NCBI RefSeq assembly: GCF_002082565.1 | Contig: NZ_CP020562.1 | Coordinates: forward strand, 2,232,001-2,296,000 | DNA: 64,000 nt | Origin: Halomonas sp. GT | Lineage (GTDB): Bacteria; Pseudomonadota; Gammaproteobacteria; Pseudomonadales; Halomonadaceae | Direction: 5' to 3' | In this document: positions 51,330 to 58,899 of the stretch, one piece after another | Layout: each line of letters opens with the position of its first letter | Position numbering within the stretch: the stretch's first letter is position 1 | Translations under genes and position numbers: made by a program | The notes under the pieces: generated by a model | The model's database searches: none | What the model was told of the DNA's origin: nothing | What the model saw: only the letters and a program-made list of their open reading frames with translations

Positions 51330-52487
51330 TTATGCAGCCACAGTAATCTGCCAATCATTACGGCCTGCGCTCTTTACTTGGTAAAGCGCTTTATCAGCAT
51401 ATTTGTAAGCGCTTGGAAAGGTGGTTTTCCCTGCGGTAAAGCGCGCCGCCCCAATACTCAAGGTGACCCTTTCATTGTCCGGATGCGTGGGGTGTTTGAA
51501 ATCAGCCTGCTCTAAAGCAGACGTCAATTGTTCACAGTAGCCAATCAAGATTGCATCTTCATCACAAGGCAATACGGCCGCAAACTCATCGCCCCCTAAC
51601 CGGTACAGTTTTGCATCTTTTCCAAGTACATGTTTTAAGAGGCTGGCTAAGCGCCTTAACAGTTGATCCCCCTCAGGATGCCCCAAGGAATCGTTGTACT
51701 GTTTGAAGAAGTCGATATCGACCAAGATCAAAGCAAGCGCTGCCCCCTCTTTGGCGGCGACATCCTGATGAAGCGCACTACGGTTACCTATCCCCGTCAG
51801 CGGATCGCGCATCGCTTGCTGCATCCAGGCCATTGTTTGCTTAGTAGCGCGCTCTGTTCGCCGCAGCTGGCGCTCATGCATTAGCCAAAACAGCAGGCCT
51901 AGCGCAAAAATCACCATACTCGAATAGGTGAGAACCTGATTATGCCGCCGGGTGCTCTTAGAAAACTTATTAATTGCCATACCACGCAGGTCGAGCTGGT
52001 TCATCTCAATGTTTGTTAAACAATCAATTGGTCCCAACAGTTCGGCCGCGGCATCAAAGGGTGTCACGGCATTTTCTTTAAGGCGCTCTGTTAGTAAAGT
52101 TAGGGTTTGTAAACTTGATTGAGTACAACTGTACTTTTGACGATATATCTCAACGTCAATTAGTCCATAGGCAAGATCGAGATTAAGCCTAACCGTTTGT
52201 CGTTGTTGATCGTCAAAAGCCTGTTCGCTTAACAAATGTTGCTGGGCGAGCTGTAAATATCCCCGCGATCTGGTAGCCAATTGCTGCCCAGTCAAATTGC
52301 CGGTTTGGCTGAAGTAAGCTTGTATTTCTGGATATACCCATCGCGCCTCATAAACAATAACCACCATCAATGCCATAAAGCTCATAAGGCTCAATGATAG
52401 CCACGTTACATAGCGCCGCTTCCTACCTAAAGGACTAGGTGGTGGTGTAGGCACGGCAGGTGGGCAAGATGGCGGTTCAATAATCAC
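51330..52487 (-). CDS. membrane diguanylate cyclase (GGDEF)
   Basis: About 385 residues. A Pro-rich cytoplasmic leader is followed by a first helix (~32-52), a periplasmic sensor region to ~180, a second helix (~184-204), and a GGDEF domain. The signature GGDEF is intact at 298-302 (LYRLGGDEFAAVLP). The usual product-binding RxxD site just before is not evident (GKDAKLYR). It makes c-di-GMP in response to a periplasmic signal. The start is taken as GTG, in a 4-bp overlap with the upstream stop codon; a TTG one codon earlier is the alternative. It is coupled to the pterin-fold protein upstream. Confidence 0.88.
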   Translation of the reverse strand: MIIEPPSCPPAVPTPPPSPLGRKRRYVTWLSLSLMSFMALMVVIVYEARWVYPEIQAYFSQTGNLTGQQLATRSRGYLQLAQQHLLSEQAFDDQQRQTVRLNLDLAYGLIDVEIYRQKYSCTQSSLQTLTLLTERLKENAVTPFDAAAELLGPIDCLTNIEMNQLDLRGMAINKFSKSTRRHNQVLTYSSMVIFALGLLFWLMHERQLRRTERATKQTMAWMQQAMRDPLTGIGNRSALHQDVAAKEGAALALILVDIDFFKQYNDSLGHPEGDQLLRRLASLLKHVLGKDAKLYRLGGDEFAAVLPCDEDAILIGYCEQLTSALEQADFKHPTHPDNERVTLSIGAARFTAGKTTFPSAYKYADKALYQVKSAGRNDWQITVAA

Positions 52488-52996
52488 CAACGCGCCTCAA
52501 TACTTCGAATCATCCATATCCAATCATTGAATTCACGTAAATTCTCGATATCACGCTGATCATCATAAGCCTGCTCAACCAGCCGCAACGGCCCTCGCGA
52601 ACGCAACGTAAGCGGCTCTCCATTCTCTTCCGTTACCATTAACCACTTAGGATCATTCCAGCCACTTAATGTCACTTCGTAATCATCCCATGCCGTAAAG
52701 CGCAATGCAGGGGGAACTTCGCCAAACTGATTAATGAGAAAGCGACGGAACTCAAGTCCGTGCATATCAACTTCTCGCCCTTGAAAAGGATCAAATATTG
52801 ACAAGGTAATCGTAGACTGTTGGCGCAACTCGTTAAGAGAAAGCGTTGTGGTTTTTTCGCCATTAATTACGCTTAATGACTGAGAATAGGCCGGCATTGA
52901 TAGCCAACTAAGTAATAGTAGGACGCAGACAACACTGACCTTGAAATAATGAAGAGCGCAACAGCGTATGGCAACGATTGAAGTAACAGCATTCAT
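52484..52996 (-). CDS. small exported protein with oxidoreductase molybdopterin-binding-like fold
   Basis: 170 residues with a signal peptide ending MPAYSQ. The mature part resembles the molybdopterin-binding oxidoreductase fold in a reduced form: LSLNELRQQSTITLSIFDPF, HGLEFRRFLINQFG, FTAWDDYEVTLS, and LTLRSRGPLRLVEQ. The active-site cysteine of YedY-type enzymes is not seen, so it is probably a ligand-binding or sensory domain. It is coupled by a 4-bp overlap to the diguanylate cyclase, suggesting it senses for or regulates the cyclase in the periplasm. Confidence 0.72.
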   Translation of the reverse strand: MNAVTSIVAIRCCALHYFKVSVVCVLLLLSWLSMPAYSQSLSVINGEKTTTLSLNELRQQSTITLSIFDPFQGREVDMHGLEFRRFLINQFGEVPPALRFTAWDDYEVTLSGWNDPKWLMVTEENGEPLTLRSRGPLRLVEQAYDDQRDIENLREFNDWIWMIRSIEARW

Positions 52997-53091
52997 GGCA
53001 AATGGCTTCCTGGCGATACAGTGCCTTATTGTGCTGCCAGATACTTTACCAGACGGTTAATGCGAATACTCGGAAACAGTTTTTAATCAAC

Positions 53092-53118
53092 AAAAAAAGC
53101 CGGCCCAATTGGGCCGGC
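53092..53118 (-). terminator. intrinsic terminator for the 41-residue membrane protein gene
   Basis: GCCGGCCCAATTGGGCCGGC (53099-53118) is a perfect 20-bp palindrome. On the minus strand it is followed by seven T residues. It lies 60 bases after the stop of the small gene at 53180-53305. Confidence 0.92.
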
Positions 53119-53179
53119 AACAGGAAGCTCGCTGTTAAAAGCAAGCCCCCTCCCCTGACGACTGTCATCACAAACAGCG

Positions 53180-53305
53180 TTAATGCTTTTTACGTTCATC
53201 CTTACGGAGATGGTCGCGTACAATAAAACCTACCCAACCAATCATAAAAGCAATCATTAACGCGACAGTAACTAGACCGAAAATAACAGTATCATCCCAG
53301 TACAT
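53180..53305 (-). CDS. 41-residue single-helix membrane protein
   Basis: A short gene encoding MYWDDTVIFGLVTVALMIAF followed by MIGWVGFIVRDHLRKDERKKH. One hydrophobic helix (residues ~6-29) is followed by a basic tail, implying a cytoplasmic C-terminus. A near-perfect AGGAGGGG site lies 8 bases before the ATG and an intrinsic terminator follows, so it is a complete monocistronic gene. It resembles in size small proteins attached to respiratory oxidases or transporters, but I do not recognise the family. Confidence 0.8.
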   Translation of the reverse strand: MYWDDTVIFGLVTVALMIAFMIGWVGFIVRDHLRKDERKKH

Positions 53306-53493
53306 GGTGATCCCCTCCTGCCGTGATGTATGACACCATCCTAGTGCGTTGATAGCGGCAGGAAGCTGACCTGGGTCAAGCTTTTCAGCGGGGTTATTTG
53401 CGGCCTGTCAGGAACTTGATATGGGTCAGTTTTTAGCGCTCAAAGTACGCTGCAGCTTCAAAATACGCTGTCAATTTTGAGCACGCCGAAGAT

Positions 53494-53533
53494 TTAAAGC
53501 CTGTGAAACTTAAAGCCTGTGAAACTTAAAGCC
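53494..53533. repeat. 16-bp tandem repeat
   Basis: TTAAAGCCTGTGAAAC starts at 53494 and 53510, and its first half again at 53526. Just upstream, CAAAGTACGCTG and CAAAATACGCTG also recur. The array lies between the small membrane protein and the SlyD-like gene and has no recognised role. Confidence 0.7.
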
Positions 53534-53546
53534 CTAAAACTTGCAG

Positions 53547-54065
53547 CTAAAGCACTTTTCGATCTTCTACTTTACTGTGTTCAGTTCCCGGCGGTAGAGG
53601 ATGGCCTTTAGCTAGCTCTGCACGGGTTGCATCTCGTACATCCAGCACGTTTACTTGGTAGCGAAGCGTGTGACCTGCCAGCGGATGGTTTGTATCGACC
53701 GTTACCATGTCACCATCAATACTCATCACCGTGACAATTTGCGGGCCTGCTTCACCTTCTGTTTGGAAACGGCTACCTGGTTCAAGCGTCGCGCTGCCAA
53801 ACGACGCACGGCTCACCTCCTGCACCAAGTCTTCATTACGGAGGCCGTAGGCATCAGCAGGCGCAAGCGTGACACGCAGCTCATCTCCAGCGGCTTTATC
53901 TTCCAAGGCACTCTCTAAACCGGGCAAAATATTATCGTGTCCATGGAGATACTCTAAGGGCTTATCACGCGCGTTGGAGTCATCTAGCACGCGGGTACTG
54001 CCATCGCTAAGCACATCGCTTAACACGTAGTGTAAAGTGACTACCTGATGGGCTGTAATCGACAT
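53547..54065 (-). CDS. slyD: SlyD-like FKBP-type peptidyl-prolyl isomerase
   Basis: 172 residues. The FKBP core is split by the insert-in-flap domain typical of SlyD: VVTLHYVLSDVLSDG, EYLHGHDNILPGLESALEDKAAGDE, then VTLAPADAYGLRNEDLVQEV and NHPLAGHTLRYQVNVLDVRDAT. It is a folding helper and isomerase in the cytosol. The His/Cys-rich metal-binding tail of E. coli SlyD is absent; the C-terminus is short and polar, closer to shorter SlyD forms. A GGAGAGGAG site precedes the ATG. Confidence 0.87.
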   Translation of the reverse strand: MSITAHQVVTLHYVLSDVLSDGSTRVLDDSNARDKPLEYLHGHDNILPGLESALEDKAAGDELRVTLAPADAYGLRNEDLVQEVSRASFGSATLEPGSRFQTEGEAGPQIVTVMSIDGDMVTVDTNHPLAGHTLRYQVNVLDVRDATRAELAKGHPLPPGTEHSKVEDRKVL

Positions 54066-54183
54066 TGAAAACTCCTCTCCGGTAAGCTATCGGCTTTGTC
54101 ATGGATATCAGGCCTAGTCTACCACTGACCGGTTTTTAGCGGGCCTCGATGCAGACGTTTTCTTTCCTGGAGTGTTAACCAAC

Positions 54184-55554
54184 ATGCCCACCCCTATTCC
54201 CCAGCGCAGCTGGCTGGATGCGCTAGGTATTTACTGTCGTGCGCCTGTCATCACCATGCTGTTTCTAGGTTTTTCTGCAGGCCTGCCTTTTTTACTGGTG
54301 TTCTCAACCCTTTCTGCATGGCTACGCAGTGACGGTGTAGAAGTTGCCGCGATTGGCTTCTTTGCCTGGATTGGCATGCTCTACTCAATCAAGTTTTTTT
54401 GGGCGCCTATCGTTGACCGGCTTGCACTTCCGATCCTGACCCGCACGTTTGGCCAACGACGTGGCTGGATGCTGCTTGCCCAGGGGATGATTGCAGCTGG
54501 GCTAATTGGCTTAGCGGGAGTCAGTCCGGTAGGCAACCTAGGCTGGGTAGCAACCTTTGCGCTGCTGGTAGCCTTTGGCTCGGCCACACAGGATATCGCC
54601 ATTGACGCGTACCGCATCGAATCCGCGGATGACGATGTACAAGCCGCAATGGCCTCTACTTATATTATCGGTTACCGCGGGGGGCTGTTAGCCGCAGGAG
54701 CAGGGGCGCTTTATGTGGCATCCGCGATTTCCTGGAACGCAGCGTATCTCTGCATGGCTGCGCTTGTGGGCATTGGCGTGCTCACCGTACTCATTCGACC
54801 TGAACCTAAGCGCGCATCGCTGACAGTTCAGCTCATTCACGAACCCAAAGTACGCGCCTTCATTCGTGCCAGCCGTGGCCAACCGAAAGTTTTGCGACGT
54901 CTAGGTGCTTGGGTGATTGGTGCCATTGTGTGCCCTTTCACCGACTTCTTCCGCCGCTATGGGGTGAAGGCGTTGGGCATTTTAGTGTTTATCGCGGTGT
55001 TCCGAATTAGCGACCTTGCCATGGCCTCTATGGCAAATCCGCTATATATCGATTTAGGCTTTTCACTGGCCACCATCGCCAACGTCACCAATATTTTTGG
55101 TATTGCCATGAGCATTACAGGGGGCATTCTTGGTGGTTTGCTGGTCGCTCGCTACGGCATTGGGCCACTGCTAATCATTGGCGCAGGCTTTGTCATGGTG
55201 ACCAACCTGCTGTTTGCCGCGTTAGCATTGATAGGTAATCAGCTTCCTATGCTGGTCGTCACCATTATTGGCGACAACCTTGCCAACGGCTTAGCCAGCG
55301 CTGTCTTTATTGCGTTTCTTTCCAGCTTAACCTCGCGGGCTTATACCGCCACCCAATACGCACTGTTTTCGTCGTTAATGACGCTACCAGGAAAGTTTCT
55401 GAGCGGTTTTGGCGGGCTGGTCGTCACGGCTCAGGGATACGCCACCTTCTTCGTAGTGGCTACCCTGCTCGGCTTACCCGCCATTCTGCTAGCCATCTGG
55501 ATCAGCCGAGATAAGCAATTGGTGCCTACCCCAGTGATCGCAGAAGCAAAATAA
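54184..55554 (+). CDS. ampG: AmpG-like muropeptide permease (MFS)
   Basis: About 456 residues with twelve helices. It matches AmpG: FLGFSAGLPFLLVFSTLSAWLR, KFFWAPIVDRL, FGSATQDIAIDAYRIE and YIIGYRGGLL. AmpG imports anhydro-muropeptides for cell-wall recycling and influences beta-lactamase induction. The frame opens at a GTG at 54172; GGAG lies better spaced for the ATG at 54184. It is convergent with the SEC-C gene, with stops 2 bases apart. Confidence 0.92.
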   Translation: MPTPIPQRSWLDALGIYCRAPVITMLFLGFSAGLPFLLVFSTLSAWLRSDGVEVAAIGFFAWIGMLYSIKFFWAPIVDRLALPILTRTFGQRRGWMLLAQGMIAAGLIGLAGVSPVGNLGWVATFALLVAFGSATQDIAIDAYRIESADDDVQAAMASTYIIGYRGGLLAAGAGALYVASAISWNAAYLCMAALVGIGVLTVLIRPEPKRASLTVQLIHEPKVRAFIRASRGQPKVLRRLGAWVIGAIVCPFTDFFRRYGVKALGILVFIAVFRISDLAMASMANPLYIDLGFSLATIANVTNIFGIAMSITGGILGGLLVARYGIGPLLIIGAGFVMVTNLLFAALALIGNQLPMLVVTIIGDNLANGLASAVFIAFLSSLTSRAYTATQYALFSSLMTLPGKFLSGFGGLVVTAQGYATFFVVATLLGLPAILLAIWISRDKQLVPTPVIAEAK

Positions 55555-55556
55555 AA

Positions 55557-57398
55557 CTAGCGATGATCCGCCAACCACGCCAGCGCGCCTGGCGTGGTGC
55601 GCCACTGGTCACGCATCAACGTACGATACTGCCATGCTTCCGCACGGGAACCGGGATCTACCTGACCATCCGCATGGGGCATAGAAGGCCGTGGATTCTC
55701 TGCACACAAAAGCTCAAGCGCATAGCGATTATGGGCGATCACATCCGCCAACGCTGCTTCGGCGGCATCGTGGTTTTCCAAACGATATAGCGCCAGCGTA
55801 CGGCCCATCAATAACCCCAGCTCTAAAGAACCATCGTCCTTTTGTGGCTCATCAGTGAGCGCTAACGCTTCTTCATTGCGGTCATCCCGCAGCAATTGGT
55901 CAAGCACTAGCTCTCTCAACCCAAGGCTATCTTCCTGATCTATAGCTAGCAGCTCTTCAGCCAACTCGCGTGAGTGCTGGCGCGCTCCGCGCTCCATGCC
56001 CACCACCAGTGCAAGGCCAGTACGCAGCAGCATGGCGTTATCGGCATCATCCCAACACAGGCTGCCGTCACCGGCTGCACGGGCTTGTTCTAACCAGCGG
56101 GAAAGGCGCAGTGCCAGGGGTTCCAGCAGGCTCGGTGCCATCCACGGCAGGCTACCAAAGCGGCTGGTCAGCGCTAACGTTAAATCTTGCACTACCTGGG
56201 GCGCATCTAACCATTCTGGGTGGGCACATAGCTCAGACATCCACTCTATCGCGTTGCCCCAGGGGTCATCGCGAAAGCCCAAGGCGACCTCTTCATCGAC
56301 CATGACTTGAAACTGTTCGTGCCAAGCCGCAAACAGGGTTTCTTCACGAGCAGTGGTTGTGTAGTGCAACCTACCGGAATCGGCATCTTGCTCAATGGTA
56401 AGCTTCGGTGCGATTGGAAGTGCCGACAACAGCGCCTGTAGCGATACTAGCGGCGTCGCCATATCTTCTTCGGCGCTCAACAGCTGGTCGGCCAAGGTGG
56501 CACCAGGATTTTCAGCTAGAGCAGCCAGAAATTCGAGCTGCTCTTCATCCAAGTCGCCCTGGCGAACCAAGCGACGGTACCAGAAGTTAGCTCGCTCTTT
56601 GGCCTCTTCCTCATGACCTTCATGCAGCAGCAACATGGCTTCAATGTAGGCTAGCGTCGGTGAGTCCGGTAGTGCCTGCTGGGCTTTCACGAACGCAGCG
56701 CGGGCGCTGTCTAAGTCATCGTTATCCAGGTGCATGAGGCACAACCGCTCAAGCGCCACACCGCGCAAAAACAGTGGACCGCGTTCCATAACGTCATCAA
56801 GCAGGTCAGCACGTTTGCGGGTAAACCCGCGCTCTTGATAGATATCTAACAGAATTTCGAAAGCAGGCTCGGCCTGCTCCGGCAGTCGCGACCAATCACT
56901 ACCGTCGAACAGTGACTCAAGAATCTGCATTGAACGACCGGTTTGACCGCTTTCAGCAGCAATTAGCCCGGCTTCTAATAACGCCTGGGCAGGTGCTTGC
57001 TGACTTTCCAGCGCCGCTTTCAGCGTAGCGCCTTTCCACTCACGCAGGGAAAGCATCCACATCATCTGCTCAGGAATATCCGTGGGGAAGTCAACGCGGT
57101 AGCAGCACTGTTTGAATTTACGCCCTGAATCACACCAGCAAGGCTCGTTACGCCCTGGGGTGGCCAATGGTTCGTTCGCAAAATTAAGCCGCTCTAGCGG
57201 CGTTTGCGACCATAAAATAGGCGCAAGCGCCTGGGCAGTTGCCACATCGCCATTAAACGAATCTGCGCCTTCGGCACGTACCCAGGTCATAAAATCGGGG
57301 TAGTGTTCCTGCTTCCTAATTGCCGAGAGTGCCCCAGAGGCAAATCCCAGCAGTTGATCGACCCATACCGCCAGCATTGCCGTCTCCACTGTCTTCAA
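55557..57398 (-). CDS. SEC-C motif protein with TPR-like helices
   Basis: 613 residues. A short N-terminal region ends in a SEC-C zinc motif, GRNEPCWCDSGRKFKQCC (residues ~82-99), with Cys-x-Cys...Cys-Cys. The rest is helical and repeat-like, with TPR-type patterns (LARAAFVKAQQALPDSPTLAYIEAML, GLLMGRTLALYRLENHDAAEAALAD). SEC-C domains bind zinc and occur in SecA and many orphan proteins. The role is unknown; binding of protein partners is plausible. It is transcribed away from the kinase-family gene at 57460. Confidence 0.82.
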   Translation of the reverse strand: MKTVETAMLAVWVDQLLGFASGALSAIRKQEHYPDFMTWVRAEGADSFNGDVATAQALAPILWSQTPLERLNFANEPLATPGRNEPCWCDSGRKFKQCCYRVDFPTDIPEQMMWMLSLREWKGATLKAALESQQAPAQALLEAGLIAAESGQTGRSMQILESLFDGSDWSRLPEQAEPAFEILLDIYQERGFTRKRADLLDDVMERGPLFLRGVALERLCLMHLDNDDLDSARAAFVKAQQALPDSPTLAYIEAMLLLHEGHEEEAKERANFWYRRLVRQGDLDEEQLEFLAALAENPGATLADQLLSAEEDMATPLVSLQALLSALPIAPKLTIEQDADSGRLHYTTTAREETLFAAWHEQFQVMVDEEVALGFRDDPWGNAIEWMSELCAHPEWLDAPQVVQDLTLALTSRFGSLPWMAPSLLEPLALRLSRWLEQARAAGDGSLCWDDADNAMLLRTGLALVVGMERGARQHSRELAEELLAIDQEDSLGLRELVLDQLLRDDRNEEALALTDEPQKDDGSLELGLLMGRTLALYRLENHDAAEAALADVIAHNRYALELLCAENPRPSMPHADGQVDPGSRAEAWQYRTLMRDQWRTTPGALAWLADHR

Positions 57399-57459
57399 AA
57401 CGCGATTGAAAAGCGCAATAGTCTAGCATGACAGGCGGCGCTCCCGCAGCGGCAATTAG

Positions 57460-58707
57460 TTAAGGTCTACGCGCCCAGGCTAGCAGCGGCTCGGTGCGCG
57501 TATGCATATCCAGACGCGCTTTCAGACGTACTAAGTTCCAATAGTGCCCATTCAGTGCCCGGGAGAGCAGCAACGTATCCGCAGGCGGCTGCAGCCGATC
57601 CATGGCGGCCCACACTTTTGGCGTTAGCTCGCGCAGGCGGCGGTGTACCCGCACATCGCTGAAGTCCTGCTCACCAGGGGAGAATAGGGGTGACACACAC
57701 TCAGCGGACTCTCGATAAAGTGCCAGTGGCGCGCCCTGCCCCTGGCGGCCGCCCATTTTCATTAACGCATCATCCATTGCCATCGGATCTTGCGCAAGGG
57801 TGGCATCTAATAGCTGCATCATGGCTTTTAGCCGCGCTTCGGGCACAGGTATGACCGCACCAAAATCGTAGATGACCAAGCGCCCTTCGGCATCCGCCGC
57901 AAAGTTACCGGCGTGGGGGTCGGCATGCAGCTCACCGTAGGTAAACAGCTCCTCGGTAATCCAATCAGCCAACGCCACGGCCACTTTCTGACGAGTGCCA
58001 TCATCAGTGTTTTCTAAATCCCGCAGTGGTGTGCCACCCACGTAACGCATCGCCAACACATGCTGCCCGGATAACTCAAACAGTGGTTCGGGTATGACTA
58101 ACTGAGGGTTATCCTGATACCGCTCGCGATAGCGAGCCAGCGCCCGTGCTTCGGCGTGATAATCCAATTCTTCACGCAGCCCTGCCGCTAACTCTTCAAA
58201 TAGCGCATCCAAACGCGCTTGAGGCACTTTAAACCAGCGACCCAAGCTCATGATCCGTTTGACCTGTTTAAGATCGCTTTCCAACACATCCGCCAGCCCA
58301 GGGTACTGCACTTTCAGCACCACGGTTTCACCTGCATGAGTTACTGCTTTATGCACCTGCCCCATGGAAGCACTCGCAAACGGACGCTCTTCTATATCGC
58401 TAAAGTACTGATCAATATCGCCGTATTGCAGTAGCAACGCTTCATGGATACGCGGCCAAGGCATTGGTTCTGCTTGACGCTGTAAGCGAGCAAGCTCATT
58501 TGCCAGGTCTGGGGGCAGCAGGTCATCCCACTGGGACATAATCTGCGCCAGTTTCATGGCCGGGCCTTTTAACTCCGAAAGCCCTTCAAACAGCGCTTCA
58601 CCTAGCGCCCGCCAATCTGCTTGACCACCTAGACGAGTTTTCAGCAGCGCCCCGCCCGTGCGGGCACCCAGACCCAATAAACGTCGTGTTCTGCCGCGTT
58701 CGCGCAT
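57460..58707 (-). CDS. ABC1/AarF (UbiB)-family atypical kinase
   Basis: About 415 residues. The family motifs are visible: ALFEGLSELKGPAMKLAQIM (KxGQ-type), ASASMGQVHKA (Ala-rich loop), VVLKVQYPGL, FTYGELHADPHAGNF (catalytic HADPHPGN-like) and VIYDFGAV. Family members support ubiquinone biosynthesis or act as ATPase/kinases; this one is a short free-standing form, not UbiB with C-terminal membrane helices. The frame opens at 58794; the ATG at 58707 has GAGGCG before it. It is divergent from topB. Confidence 0.86.
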   Translation of the reverse strand: MRERGRTRRLLGLGARTGGALLKTRLGGQADWRALGEALFEGLSELKGPAMKLAQIMSQWDDLLPPDLANELARLQRQAEPMPWPRIHEALLLQYGDIDQYFSDIEERPFASASMGQVHKAVTHAGETVVLKVQYPGLADVLESDLKQVKRIMSLGRWFKVPQARLDALFEELAAGLREELDYHAEARALARYRERYQDNPQLVIPEPLFELSGQHVLAMRYVGGTPLRDLENTDDGTRQKVAVALADWITEELFTYGELHADPHAGNFAADAEGRLVIYDFGAVIPVPEARLKAMMQLLDATLAQDPMAMDDALMKMGGRQGQGAPLALYRESAECVSPLFSPGEQDFSDVRVHRRLRELTPKVWAAMDRLQPPADTLLLSRALNGHYWNLVRLKARLDMHTRTEPLLAWARRP

Positions 58708-58899
58708 GAAAATCGCCTCGTTAATTGCTTTTTGACAGCTTACCCAATTTGTTAATTTTATACAAAAACTATACACAGAAATAAATTCATCCATTTACAA
58801 AACAACCTACTAGCCATCTATCACACGAGCTAGACGCTAACCTGTTGCGGGTTCTGCTAAGATGGCAACTTGTTGTTACCAGACAGGGCTAGACACTGT

